Notes: a model not told the origin generated them from the letters alone. 64,000 nucleotides of DNA from Timema cristinae (GCA_039000515.1 JBCFYV010011135.1:29975876-30039875); one strand, 5' to 3'; shown: positions 10,569 through 21,888, numbered from the stretch's first letter. Program-made: numbers and translations.

Positions 10569-10581
10569 ATGAACGCTCTTA

Positions 10582-10844
10582 TTAATAATAATAATATTTA
10601 GCACCGCATCTTACTACCCGTTCGGGTTATACGCCTTAAGTACTAATTACGTTAATGGATTTAGGAATTGGGAAGGTTAAATTAGAGGAAGTGAACCCGC
10701 ATTTGCGTGGAGTGAGAGTGGACAACCATTTAGGAAAAACCTCTCCCAGTTCACCCGACCGAGATTCGAACCTAGATCTCCCCGTCCTAGCAGTCGAGCT
10801 CAACACGACATAGCGCGTTAGCCAACTACGCCACCGAGGCGGGT
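10582..10844 (-). mobile_element. SINE-B copy with 13-bp target-site duplication
   Basis: Full-length on the - strand, with good A- and B-boxes. It is flanked by ATGAACGCTCTTA at 10569-10581 and 10845-10857, a perfect 13-bp duplication that marks retrotransposition. Confidence 0.92.
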
Positions 10845-10857
10845 ATGAACGCTCTTA

Positions 10858-10985
10858 ATTTATTAATTACGGTAATGGTTTTAGGGATTAAGGAGGTTAT
10901 ATTTATACGAAGTATATCCGCATTTGCGTGAAAAACCACCCTCAGAACACCCGACTGAGAATCTAACCTCAAACATCCTCTGACC
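10858..10985 (-). mobile_element. SINE-C fragment
   Basis: Contains ATCCGCATTTGCGTG, the AACCACCCTCAGAACACCCG body and a degraded B-box. The tRNA head and tail end are missing. Confidence 0.6.
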
Positions 10986-10997
10986 TTCCTCCTTTAA

Positions 10998-11500
10998 TTG
11001 CTTCCATTATTCTCCTTTCACTTGAACACTTTCTGTTATCTGCTACTCTCATCTCTTTCTTGGCCTCCAATGTGGTCTTTTTCAACATTTTCTTCGGCAT
11101 CCTCTTTTATATCCTCATTACATGCCCATACCATCTCATTCTTCTTCCTCTACTATCTCATTACTCCAACATCCTCATTACATGTCCTAATCCTGTCTTC
11201 TTCCTCGTACGACTAACATGTACTCCAAACTCTCATTCACATGTCCATTATCCTATCTCAGTCTGCTTCTCTCATATCTCATGTTACGCCAACTCCTCAT
11301 TACATGTCCATACCATTCAGTCTTGCTCCTTTACTATCTCATGTACTCAACATCTCCTTACATTCCATACCATCTCAGTCTTGCTTCCTCTCTATCTCAT
11401 GTTACTCCAAATCCTCATTACATTCCATACCATCCATCTTGCTCCTCTACTATCTGTGACTCCCTGACCCATTTATTTCTAATCTTTTCTCCTCTGTGAC
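10998..11500. repeat. Degenerate C/T-rich tandem repeat, ~57-60-bp unit
   Basis: Repeating phrases CCTCATTACATGTCCATACC, ATCTCATTCTTGCTCCTCTA and CTATCTCATGTTACTCCAAC occur about eight times with indels. Overlapping open frames in all three + frames here are composition artefacts. Confidence 0.8.
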
Positions 11501-11549
11501 GACTAACATGCTCCTCACAACTTCCCCTTCCCATGTCCTCCACTTCCTA

Positions 11550-11850
11550 GTACCTATACATTCAATCCATGTTTTCGCTTGCTATGTGACAATAGTAAAA
11601 AATATGTGCTATACAACATTTCCATGCATTTCAAGAGCACTTTTCTTCTCCATAGCAGGTCTCTCACGCTCCTATAGAACAACTCTCCCTGCTGATCTCT
11701 TCTTATTAAATCCTCTCTACCTCCACCTTTCTCCTCAACTGTGCCTCCAAGATATCTTATGTTCTGTACTTTTCTCAGCTCTTCTCCTCTCAACCTTATA
11801 GCTTTACTAGACCTTACCCCTTCCTTGTCATTACCATCACTTCACACTAA
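11550..11850 (-). pseudogene. LINE reverse-transcriptase C-terminal fragment
   Basis: The - strand reads VMVMTRKG, a stop, then IRLRGEELRKVQNIRYLGG, followed by the TVEEKGGGREDLIRRDQQGE-type stretch and LKCMEMLYSTYF. This matches the region after the catalytic core of non-LTR reverse transcriptases ('...FKYLGS...G...ei..Ri..a...w..l...w..k.v....K..lY.t'). The open part is 11554-11793; the upstream part has a stop. It is truncated on both sides and next to the C/T-rich array, so it is dead. Confidence 0.75.
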
Positions 11851-11944
11851 TACACTAATACACTAATAGAGTAAAATGCTATCAAGGTTGGCCTCAAAAA
11901 ATGGTGTTTGTAGTTTAAAAAATATTAGATTGTAACTTGATTTT

Positions 11945-12210
11945 ACCCGTTTTGATGGCCGAACGGTCTAAACAGTAAACGCTAAGACATCACTTTCGCA
12001 ATAGACTGATATGTCACTGACTGGAAGATCGGGGTTCGAATTCTAGTCTGGTGTACTAAGATGTTTTTTCCTCCCTTAGATGGGTGTTCACTCTACCTCA
12101 ACGCAAACGTGGGTACACTCTATCTAAATGAAACCTTCATTATCCAGAACTAGTATATAAGCTTATAGGCTAACCCTAACAGGTAGTAAGACGCGGTGTT
12201 AAAAAAATAT
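11945..12210 (+). mobile_element. SINE-C copy
   Basis: Head GATGGCCGAACGGTCTAAAC, B-box GGTTCGAATTC, body CCTCAACGCAAACGTGGGTA and a tail ending GGTAGTAAGACGCGGTG. Well diverged. Confidence 0.75.
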
Positions 12211-12254
12211 TGAAAGGATATATTTATTTGATTTTAAAGTAGTTGTGAGTTGCG

Positions 12255-12520
12255 GCAGCTCAAACTGAAAATAAATAAATCTCCCAGTGGCCCACTCGCA
12301 GCTCAAATCAAACAGTTAAATCTCCCAGCGGCCCACTCGCAGCTCAAATCAAACAGTTAAATCTCCCAGTGGCCCACTCGCAGCTCAAATCAAACAGTTA
12401 AATCTCCCAGCGGCCCACTCGCAGCTCAAATCAAACAGTTAAATCTCCCAGTGGCCCACTCGCAGCTCTAATCAAACAGTTAAATCTCCCAGTGGCCCAC
12501 TCGCAGCTCAAATCAAACCA
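12255..12520. repeat. 41-bp minisatellite, ~6.5 copies
   Basis: Unit GCAGCTCAAATCAAACAGTT + AAATCTCCCAGYGGCCCACTC. The copies are nearly identical, differing mainly at GCGG/GTGG, which suggests recent expansion. Confidence 0.95.
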
Positions 12521-12755
12521 ACGGTCCAATTCACCCCTGTATTTAAATCAGCTTTACGCTGAAATGTGAGTTTGACCTCCGGTGAAGCAATCCCTGCGTA
12601 CGTGACTTCCGGTCATCGATATCGAATGCGTGTCCGACTGTTTTGACTGCGTGTCTACTCACGAGTGTCATGCGAGCCTCTAGCTCAGGGCATCTACAGT
12701 CGGTTCACCACAGCTTATCACCTGACTGTCAGTGGGAAGATCACAGGTTTATGTT

Positions 12756-14370
12756 CTGGGTTGCCAACACTTGGAAAAGATCGCCGTTTTGTTTTAAATG
12801 TTAAGTTTTTTAATTAAATGTTATATTTCACATTTAAATTAACGTTAACTTAAGTTTTATCACACTATTTCATCATTTTTAATACTTTCTTTCTATCCAA
12901 TCTGAAACAATATTTTAAACGTAATTAAAAGTACTTATTCTCCATTTTGGAGTGTTATCTTATAATGTGTAATACAGTGCATACATTAATACTTTTTAAA
13001 CAGGCATCGATTTTACTTGAAAAAGAGAAAATATTTGTAATTTTGAAGTTATACTTCTTTAGGCGCGTTATGAAAAAATGATGAGAGTGAAATTTTAAGA
13101 TGCGCGCGCATCACTGTAACACAAAAGTAACAGGTTGAAGCTAAGCCGCTCATTAAGTCTCGAAAAAACAAAAGCTACCAACAAAATAGAAATAGAACCT
13201 CTGTTAGTCGCGCATGTTGGTACGCTCATAGAGAAATATATACTATGTTATTCCTTTCTCTATGGTACGCTCGTCGCCTCTGATCACTGTTTTCATATAT
13301 ATAATATTTATCCACATGTTTCTAGTTTCTACATTCACAGCACGTGTTTTAGTTTCATACAAGTGCGAATTATATATGTGCTAATAAATTATATTCAGTA
13401 GTGATTTGAATTGAATATTTTGATTAATATTATTTACTATTCGTAAATATTAGTGAAAAAAATTGTGCTTATAGACTTTTTCAAGTGATCCAATATAATT
13501 GAGGTTAACTATCCGTATGTATTATTTATTGATATAAATTAAAATATTATTATTTAACATAATTTATACTAAATATTATTAAATTATTATTGTTAAATAT
13601 TTATTATTGGTTATTTAATATTTACAAAATAAAGAAATAAAATTAATAAAACATTTAATAAAAAATTTGTGATAAAAATTTAAATCGAACATCAAATTAA
13701 AATATTTATTTTTAATATTTATTATTAAATTGAATAAATAATAAATATTTATAAAAATAAATGAACAAATTTAATGAAAACTTTTGATAAAAATGAAAAG
13801 TGAATATTAAATTAAGAAAATAATAAATATTTAAAAAATGAATAAACTTAAATTCAATTTTTGAATTTATTATTAAATTTATTAATTTACTTTTAAAATA
13901 TTTATTATTTTCTAAATTTTATTTTTAATAATTATATATATATTATTAAAATTATTAATTTTCAATTTTAAATATTTATTATTAATTTCTAATATCTAAT
14001 TCTCTACAATAAATCTTATTCATCAATCTAAGATTCTTTTAGTTTATTTAATGATGCCAAAGAAGTATAACTTCTCACGCGCGTACATAAGTACACACAC
14101 CCATTTTTTTATATATATGATAAATTATTTTATGATTATTTTATAATATTTTAAAATATTTAACTGAATAAAATATTTTTTATCCACTCCATGGGTGCAA
14201 AATTGTAAATATTTAAAGTGTAATAAAACCATAAATAAGTTTATTGTGCCTGACCTCAAATAAATATAATTAATATCTGCCTAAATTACTCCGGTTAACT
14301 ATCACATTCATATGTTACCATGTGTTTTCATTGCAGTTATCCTAAGTGACATGTGTCAGCTGTTGGCGTG
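12756..14370. mobile_element. Non-coding element, copy 1, with a nested ~1-kb AT-rich element
   Basis: 12770-13040 and 14100-14340 match 55616-56230 in order and orientation (shared: GTTGCCAACACTTG, AAACAATATTTTAAACGTAA, GGTTAACTATCACATTCATA). The matching parts are split here by about 1.05 kb that copy 2 lacks. No coding sequence is seen. Confidence 0.7.
13045..14075. mobile_element. Nested AT-rich element with inverted ends
   Basis: The left end contains GAAGTTATACTTCTTTAGGC. The right end contains, inverted, GAAGTTATACTTCTTTGGC with ACGCGCGTGA beyond it. The left interior has the GATGAGAGTGAAATTTTAAG and GATGCGCGCGCATC motifs. The middle 13400-14040 is extremely AT-rich (ATTTA runs). It is absent from the second copy of the host element. 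Exact borders are uncertain. Confidence 0.6.
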
Positions 14371-14568
14371 GGGATACATCAGGGACTATCTCTCGTGACT
14401 TTTTGAGCTGTCACTAAGGGGTGAATGTACTTTACTCATACTTTTGTTGGTGCGAACCGTTTAAAGGTTTTCTACCGTTATTCTTGACTTTCCTCGCGCA
14501 AATTACCTCTAGCCGTGCCATCAAGTCTAACGTACGTAACACTCCGATATACCATTATTGTAAGCTTC

Positions 14569-15560
14569 TCCCCTCTCCCCAATAAACCCCCCCCCTCAAA
14601 TACCCTACTCCAATAACCCCTCAACCCTACCTCCCATCCAATAACCCCTCAACCCTACCTCCCATCCAATAACCCCTCAACCCTACCTCCCATCCTCCCA
14701 CATCCAATAACCCTCAACCACCTCAAATACCCCTAAACCTACTCCATCCAATAATCCCTCAACCCTTCCTCCCATCCAATAACCCCATCAACCCTTCCTC
14801 CCATCTAATAACCCCTCAACCCTACCTCCCATCCAATAACCCTCAACCCTTCCTCCCATCCAATAACCCCATCAACCTCAACCCTACCTCCCATCCAATA
14901 ACCCCTCAACCCTTCCTCCCATCTAATAACCCCTCAACCCTACCTCCCATCCAATAACCCCTCAACCCTACCTCCCATCCAATAACCCCTCAACCCTACC
15001 TCCCATCCAATAACCCCTCAACCCTACCTCACATCCAATAACCCCTCAACCCTACCTCCCATCCAATAACCCCTCAACCCTACCCCCATCCCATCCAATA
15101 ATCCCTCAACCCTACCTCCCATCCAATAACCTCTCAACCCAATTACATAACTTCTCCCAAAACCCACCACCTCTCTCACTGGCCAGACTACCCCCAAATA
15201 ACTCACCTACCCTAATAACCCTCCCCAAATAGCCCACTTCCCAATAACCCATGATATAAATAATCAACTTCTCCACAATAACCCCCTCACAACAAACCCC
15301 ATCTCCAATTACCTACTTATCCCTCAATAACCCGATTCTCCCCAATAACCCACTACCTCAATTATATATTTTACCCAGTGACTCACATAACCAATAACCC
15401 CCCCCCGTATAACCTATCCCCCCTCACCTATGCTGAACTTCTTATATTAAACTCCTCCACACCAAGTGCCCCATTATACTCCCTCCACACCCCCTTCCTC
15501 CCTCACCCCTCCTCTTCACTCATGAACTGATTATAACTCTTCTGGTGAGCTCGTCCCCCC
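14569..15560. repeat. C-rich ~28-bp minisatellite and degraded C-rich flank
   Basis: The core 14569-15140 has about 20 copies of AACCCCTCAACCCTACCTCC + CATCCAAT. 15140-15560 is a decayed version (CCAATAACCC, CCCTCCACACC). Strong strand asymmetry: the + strand is pyrimidine-rich, and the - strand carries three to four G-tracts per unit. Confidence 0.9.
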
Positions 15561-15573
15561 CCGACACTGAGCT

Positions 15574-15604
15574 ACATCATCATCATCATCATCATCACCA
15601 CCAC
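15574..15604. repeat. (CAT)n microsatellite
   Basis: ATC/CAT trinucleotide run grading into CAC, directly after the C-rich array. Confidence 0.85.
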
Positions 15605-15889
15605 AGTGGTTGTGGACTTGATTCCAAACAGTCGAATGGAACCTTTCTTCTTTCTTCTTTCCAGTGACTGTCGACCTAATTCACTCCCCGTCATCCGCCC
15701 GTAAACTTCTTTCTGCGCCATTATTTACATTTTACATTATTGTATTATTATTATTAATTATATTATAATATATTATAATAATTCTTATTGTAAGGTATGT
15801 ACGTGTGTACTTTTCAGTGCTGGCCTGTTTAAGGTCTTACGACTGTTGGCCAGCACTATAATAAAGGAAATTGAAATTGAAAATTATTA
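15605..15889. other. No gene recognised
   Basis: Includes AT-rich sequence and a short inverted motif around 15825-15860 (CTGGCC...GGCCAG, 'TGCTGGCCTGTTT' and 'TTGGCCAGCACT'). It is probably a small decayed element. Confidence 0.35.
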
Positions 15890-16062
15890 TTATTTATTTA
15901 GCACCGCGCCTTAAGATCCGTTCGGGTTATACGCTTAGGTAGACTAATTACGATAATATATTAGGAATGGAAGATCGAATTTAGATGAAGTGAACTCGCA
16001 TTTGCTTGGAGGGAGAGTGGAAAACTGTTTAGGAACACCCCCCCCCCCCTAGTTCACCCGAA
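15890..16062 (-). mobile_element. SINE-B, 5'-truncated
   Basis: Tail GCACCGCGCCTTAAGATCCG and body up to AGTTCACCCG; the tRNA-like head is missing. Confidence 0.7.
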
Positions 16063-16180
16063 ATTATTGGATGGTTATGGCCTTGCTTCCCGTTATTGAC
16101 ATACCAAACCAAATGAGTCGAGTCCTATAATAATTGATCCGCGTGCCCACCGATGCGGGTAGTTTTTTTAACTTTATCAA

Positions 16181-16230
16181 ATATATATATATATATATTA
16201 TATATATATATATATATATAATATATATAT

Positions 16231-16277
<47 letters not shown>
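16181..16277. repeat. Compound (AT)n(GA)n microsatellite
   Basis: AT dinucleotides 16181-16233, then GA dinucleotides to about 16277 with one C interruption. It creates false open frames on both strands. Confidence 0.95.
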
Positions 16278-16720
16278 TATTGGAATCGGGAATATTTTTG
16301 GTCTCAAAATTATGAATTTTTACGGTTTATGTGCCCTATAACCCCGAAAAAGTAGATTTTTACTTATTTGGTTTGTTCCCCTGTCTGTCTGTCTGTCCAC
16401 GGGCACATGTCCGAAACGGTTGGTGAGTTTTGGTTCTCACTTGATATTTAGTTGTAATATGGCAATACCTTGCATTTTTTGTTTAATGTTGATATGATTT
16501 CTTAAACTAACTGATAAGTGAATTTTGAAAATTCAAAATGTTTTCGAAAATGGCTTTAACGTTATTGTTTAAAATTTATATCTGGGAATGTTTGACACGA
16601 CAAATAAAAATGTATTCTTGGTTTTTTTGGTGAAAAAAAATTAGTTTGAATAGTTTGCTCAAAAAAAGGTTAAAACTAATTTGTCAAAAATGTATATATG
16701 AAGAATATATATTGATGATA
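16278..16720. other. No gene recognised; possible transposon remnant
   Basis: Contains CTGTCTGTCTGTCTGTCCAC and long A/T-rich runs. Such (CTGT)n motifs are common in decayed insect DNA transposons, but no ends could be matched. Confidence 0.35.
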
Positions 16721-16723
16721 ACC

Positions 16724-16962
16724 CCCTTCGGTGGCCACATGGTCTAATGTGCTGCTCTCGCAGTAGACTAGACTGCCGATGACAGGGAGGTCGAGGTTCG
16801 AATCTCGGCCGAATGTTACTGAGGGTGGTTTTCTAAAAATGGTTTTCTACTTTCCTCCTTCCACGCAAATGTGGGTACACTTCCTATAAAATATATTTTT
16901 TATAATCCCTAAAACCATTAGCGTATAACCCGAACGGTTGCGGTATTAAACAAAAAATTAAA
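16724..16962 (+). mobile_element. SINE-C copy
   Basis: Head CTTCGGTGGCCACATGGTCT, B-box GGTTCGAATCTC, body CCACGCAAATGTGGGTACAC and tail GCGTATAACCCGAACGG. Confidence 0.85.
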
Positions 16963-17004
16963 CGTTATCTTAAATATTTATTTCTCTCATCCTTTAATAA
17001 AAAT

Positions 17005-17287
17005 TGGTGACCTGGTGGTCTAGGGGTAAGGTGTCGGACTTCTGTGCTGGAGGTCCGGGGTTCAATCCTCGCTCCCGGCACAGATTTATCTGATAACCAA
17101 AACCTTCCTTCACCTCTGACAAGACGTGTATTAATCACAACTTGTGAATAATGTGGGGAATGCCAGGCCTCCACCGTGGTTCGGATTCCACGTTAAACTG
17201 TAGGTCCTCCATTTCATCTCACAATCATCCTACCATTACACATTAGCGTAAGTGCGTATAACCCAAACGGGTAGTAAGACGCGGTGC

Positions 17288-17328
<41 letters not shown>

Positions 17329-17330
17329 TG
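17005..17330 (+). mobile_element. SINE-A copy, full length, long (TAA)n tail
   Basis: Starts TTGGTGACCTGGTGGTCTAG, B-box GGTTCAATCCT, full body, tail GGGTAGTAAGACGCGGTGC and then (TAA)n to about 17327. It is among the best preserved A copies. Confidence 0.9.
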
Positions 17331-17784
17331 GACAAAATGATCTTACGATCAAAGAGTCCTATCACGTCCGATCCGTTTTACAGACAATCCCGTCTGGTAT
17401 CTTATTATAACCGGATGTTGTTAAGAACACTATCATATTATAACAGGACGCAGGACGCTCATCATATACATGAACAACCTCTATTTAGGAATTAATGGGT
17501 CGCTGTGTTTACCATCCTGGGCGCAGGATTTCCTCCTAATAGCTTCTCGTTACCACATTCAAGATGTCGTCGGTGTTAATATTTCCCTTCCGCTTCTTCT
17601 CAATAAATATATATAGGATTCTGGTTCTAAGGGCATTTTTAGCAAATAAAAACATATTTATTTCTGTCAACTATAATTTTATTGTTATTTTATGTTTATT
17701 AATAATACTTATCAAAAGTGACTGCAGCAGATCGTACGACTTGATTTAAAAGGGTTTAGTAATTTTTTGGTCTATAAATACCCA
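17331..17784. other. No gene recognised
   Basis: Unique sequence. A 61-codon frame at 17564-17749 reads as hydrophobic residues because of TTT/ATT-rich composition; I see no splice or family evidence for it. Confidence 0.45.
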
Positions 17785-18230
17785 CCCTCCGGTGTGAATC
17801 CGCCTTACCAGTCTTCACGCAGCTGTGCAGTGACAAATCAGCTGCCTGTGTGAATCCACCTTATTAGTCTTCACGCAGCTGTGCAGTGACAAGTCAGTTG
17901 CCTGTGTGAATCCACCTTAACAGTCTTCACACAGCTGTGCAGTGACAAGTCAGCTGCCTGTGTGAATCCACCTTATTAGTCTTCACGCAGCTGTGCAGTG
18001 ACAAGTCAGTTGCCTGTGTGAATCCACCTTAACAGTCTTCACACAGCTGTACAGTGACAAGTCTCCTGCCTGTGTGAATCCACCTTAACATTATTCACAC
18101 AGCTGTGCAGTGACAAGTCAGTTGCCTGTGTGAATCCACCTTAACAGTCTTCACACAGCTGTACAGTGACAAGTCTCTTGCCTGTGTGAATCCACCTTTA
18201 TAGTCGTAGTACAGCTGTACATTCACGAAT
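17785..18230. repeat. ~56-bp minisatellite, about 8 copies
   Basis: The unit contains CTGTGTGAATCCACCTTAAC, AGTCTTCACACAGCTGTGCA and GTGACAAGTCAGTTGC. Two alternating variants (TTATTAG...ACGCAG and TTAACAG...ACACAG) suggest dimer duplications. Confidence 0.93.
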
Positions 18231-18540
18231 CACCTGCCATTGTGAAATAATGACCGGGTTTTCCCTTCTGAAATGGTCTCCCGGCCGATGAACCGTTGTA
18301 CCCAGAAGGGGGAGTGCAAAAACTGTTAAGTTTTCTCTCTCTGTCACTTCTTGTTATCGGTACCGTCTACCGTCCATTGGTCCGATAACATCGGCCTTTG
18401 TTCTACGTGTCGGGGACAAAGTGACGTGACATACAGCTAACACTTGGTGTGAACCAGTTCAACGATCTCTCCTGGGAGAGGGGTTGACCTTGGCGGGTCT
18501 CTTGGTGCGGCTCGGGGCATCAGGGTCTCTGAACACTGCC
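18231..18540. other. No gene recognised
   Basis: Unique sequence between two minisatellites, with no repeats or open frame of note. Confidence 0.45.
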
Positions 18541-19015
18541 TCTTTTAAGTTCTGGCAAGTCGTGACAGGTCAGGGGGCTAAGTGGATTCTCCCCAAGTTA
18601 TGACAAGTTGTTACAGGTCAGGGGGCTAAGTGGCTTCTCCCCAAGTTCTAGCAGGTCGTGACAGGTCCAAGAGACCGAGGGGCTTCTCCCCAAGTTCTGG
18701 CGGGTTGTGACTGTCCAAGAGACCGAATGGCTTCTTTCCAAGTTCTGACAAGTCGAGACAGGTCAGGGGTTGAGTGGCCTATCCCCAAGTCCCGGCAAGT
18801 CGTTACAGGTCAGGGGTTGAGTGGCTTATCCTCAAGTCCTGCCAAGTCACGACAGGTCGGGGGGGGGGGGGGTGTCCGGTAACTTCTAGAGTTCTGGTAA
18901 GTCGTGACATGTCAAGGGACCAAGTGGCTTTACTAAAGTTATGACAAGTTGTTACAGGTCAGGGGGCTAAGTAGCTTCTTCTCAAGTTCTGGCAAGTTGC
19001 GACAGGTCAGAGAGA
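18541..19015. repeat. Degenerate ~58-60-bp minisatellite, about 8 copies
   Basis: The unit contains CAAGTTCTGGCAAGTCGTGA, CAGGTCAGGGGGCTAAGTGG and CTTCTCCC. Copies differ by substitutions and a poly-G run near 18860. It is older-looking than most arrays here. Confidence 0.88.
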
Positions 19016-19222
19016 AACTCTCACATTGTGTTGATAAGCCACGGGTAGAGGTCGAGGACCCAAACAATTGCCATTTTCACGGATAGCTCAAGTCGGTCCA
19101 CTACAAAGAATGTTTATTTGTGCTTCACTTGTGCTCGTATATTGACAAAAATGAACATTGGGCTCTCAAATTTGGCATTTTAGAAAATATTTGATGTGGT
19201 GGGACAACTAAAGTTCATGATA

Positions 19223-19460
19223 GCTTCGATGACCGCGTGGTCTAACGCGCTAATCTCGTGTTGGACTAGACTGCCAAAGACGGGGAGATCGGGGTTTGAT
19301 CCCGGTCGAGTGAAATGGGTATTTTTCCTGATTGATTTTCCACTTTCCACGCAAATTTGGGTGCATTTCCTCTAAATTAAACCTTCCTAATCCTTAACCC
19401 ATTAGTGTAATTAATTAGTACATAGGCGTACAACCCGAACGGGTAGTAAGACGCTAAAGA
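19223..19460 (+). mobile_element. SINE-C copy
   Basis: Head CTTCGATGACCGCGTGGTCT, weak B-box GGTTTGATCCC and a tail ending GGGTAGTAAGACGC. Confidence 0.82.
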
Positions 19461-19497
19461 AAAAACCTCACCACATATTTACACACACAAGGAAATA

Positions 19498-19799
19498 TTA
19501 TTACTATTGTTATTATTATTAGCACCGCGTTTTACTACCCGTTCGGGTTATACTCACTTACGCTAATGTGTAATGGTAGGGTGATTGTGAGATGAAATGG
19601 AGGACCTACAGTTTAACGTGAGATCCGAACCACGGTGGAGGCCTGGCATTCCACACATTCACAAGTTGTGATGAATACACGTCTTGTCAGAGGTGAAGGA
19701 AGGGTTTGGTAATCAGATAAATCTGTGCCGGGACCGAGGATTGAACCCCGGACCCCCAGCACAGAAGTCCGACACCTTACCCTAAACCACCAGGTCACC
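19498..19799 (-). mobile_element. SINE-A copy with 12-bp target-site duplication
   Basis: Full length on the - strand, flanked by CACAAGGAAATA at 19486-19497 and 19800-19811 (perfect). Confidence 0.95.
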
Positions 19800-20211
19800 C
19801 ACAAGGAAATAAAACTTTCTTTCTGTACTGTAGAAATATTCGATTTATTTTGATCAAAAGTTTTTCTGATATAAGAACTGTAGAAACACTGTCCTACTCT
19901 CCCATCAGAAGGACTCGTCTTGAGTGTTACGTTTCGACCTTGAAGGCGCTGTCACTTAAAAGGAGTTATGATGAAACTAAGGTGTACAACGTGATAACAA
20001 GACTCGTGGAAGTTTGACACGAACAAGGAACCGTTGAATATAGAAATGTCGATACTGCCCATTGTTAGCGTCCATGGAGTGGTGACGTGGGGGGCGCTAG
20101 CCACAGGTCTCGGTGGGGCCCTCCCTATATGTCGTCCCATCTTATTTGGGACTCGAAAGCAAACAAAAGAGCGACTGGATGATCAGATCCGCGCGGTGAA
20201 AAGTTTTAATC
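19800..20211. other. No gene recognised
   Basis: Unique sequence between SINEs. Short frames here on both strands run into SINE sequence and are not called. Confidence 0.45.
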
Positions 20212-20320
20212 ACAAACTGACACGCTGTGGTGGCCGCATTGTCTCTGGTGCTGATCTCGCAATAGACGGGACTGCCAAAGATGGGGAGATCAAGGTTCGA
20301 TGCTTGGTTGGATGTATTAC

Positions 20321-20353
<33 letters not shown>

Positions 20354-20765
20354 TTAGCACCGCGTCTTACTACCCGTTCGGGTTATACGCTTTAAGTACT
20401 AATGACGCTAATGAGTTTAGGGATTGGGAAGGTTGAATTAGAGGACGTAAACCCACATTTGCGTGGAGGGAGAGTGGAAAACCATTTAAGGAAAAAAAAA
20501 ACCGGTTCACCCAACCGAGATTTGAACCTCGATCTCCCCGTCCTCAGCAGTCAGGCTCAACATGACTAGCGCGTTAGCCAAATACGCCACCGAGGCGGGT
20601 GGGTCGTTGGATGTACTGAGGATGGTTTATCCAGAAGGGTTTTCTACTCTTCTTCAAATGCGGGTGCACTTCCTCTAAATATAATCTTCTTAATTCCTAA
20701 AATCATTAGCGTAATTAGTACACAAGCGTATAACCCAAACGGGTATTAAGACGCTGTACTAAAAC
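20212..20765 (+). mobile_element. SINE-C copy split by a nested SINE-B
   Basis: The 5' part is 20212-20316 (head GGTGGCCGCATTGTCTCTGG, B-box GGTTCGATGCT). The 3' part is 20606-20765 (ACTGAGGATGG body, tail GCGTATAACCCAAACGGG). The two halves join seamlessly when the nested element and one copy of its duplication are taken out. Confidence 0.88.
20317..20605 (-). mobile_element. SINE-B inserted into the SINE-C, 10-bp target-site duplication
   Basis: Full - strand SINE-B with (TAA)n tail, flanked by GTTGGATGTA at 20307-20316 and 20606-20615. Confidence 0.93.
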
Positions 20766-20981
20766 AACCCACTAAACGTCAGCTATTTTAATACGTTATT
20801 ATTATCATTACAGCACCTTCCTCTGGGATGTAATGATTTGAAAATTATACCGAAGAGTTTACCGGTTGAGTGTTCACCGGAGAAAATTGTCACCTCTCAT
20901 TAAAAGATCCCGCTTCCTCGGACTGTACCCAACTCGGCGAGTGGTGGGGGTGGTATCATCATTTTCCCGCCGAGATCAAGT

Positions 20982-21190
20982 TTGGGTTTCCACTCTGGTA
21001 GTGAACAGACTGTCTTTGAGTACGGGTTTCCACTCTGGTAGTGACCAGACTGTCCTTGAGTACGGGTTTCCACTATAGTAGTGACCAGACTGTCTTTGAG
21101 TACGGGTTTCCACTCTGGTAGTGACCAGACTGTCCTTGAGTATGGGTTTCCACTCTGGTAGTGACCAGACTGTCCTTGAGTACGTGACAT
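20982..21190. repeat. 40-bp minisatellite, 5 copies
   Basis: Unit GGGTTTCCACTCTGGTAGTG + ACCAGACTGTCCTTGAGTAC; copies are almost identical. Confidence 0.95.
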
Positions 21191-21783
21191 TGCATCCAGT
21201 TCCCACACGCGAGCTTGTCTACTAACCAGTGGCTGCAAACGCTGCTGATTCAGCGCTGCGCTCTCATTCTTTGGCTAAGAAACAAACTCGCAATTAGATG
21301 TGGGAATAGTTCAAATATATTCAGGTGACTGAACCGAGCAGTTCATTTAACTATTCCAATATCATTTCTGAGGGAACTGTATGGTTACTATTGGTAAACA
21401 GCTTGTCATTCTCTTGTTTTCATGTGGTCAATTCTCAAATATCATATTATTATTATTATTCCCCGGCAGACCACCTTCTGACATAACTTAAGACCTACAG
21501 TTACCTCAGCAATGATATTAGGTGTATATTATGGAAAGGGGGTGGTAGGGGGTTGAGAGATGATGTAATGAGGGAAATGTCACGGTTGAACAATACTTAT
21601 TGAGGAGAAAAAAATAAGTATAAAACTTAAAATAATGATAAAAGGGGAATAATTTAAAAGAGGCTGTTGGGGTTGGACGTCACCGGGTAAAACACACAAT
21701 TAGTGATACCTAACGGTGTGAGTAGGGGATGACAGAGGAGTGGGTCAAAGGGCAACTCTTGCAAAGGCATCACCTGGTGGAAA
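21191..21783. other. No gene recognised
   Basis: Unique sequence, with some G-rich stretches near 21535. No element ends are recognised. Confidence 0.45.
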
Positions 21784-21888
21784 GTGGGGAAGGTAGCATT
21801 CTTACCTTGACATATTCCACTATGGCCCTATCTAACAAGCTAAACCATGGTGGAACCAAGCAAGGTAAGACTGCAATCTCTAAGGGTA
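21784..21888. mobile_element. Hairpin MITE, copy 2
   Basis: AAGGTAGCATTCTTACCTTG ... CCACTATGG and, inverted, CCATGGTGG ... CAAGGTAAGACTG. Same design as 63040-63145 and the same core as the array at 1189-1812. Confidence 0.75.

Noticed and set aside
17005..17080. Genuine tRNA gene (A- and B-box present)
   Set aside because: Head of SINE-A: no proper acceptor stem, and a non-tRNA body and shared tail follow. The same applies to all other tRNA-like heads in the window.
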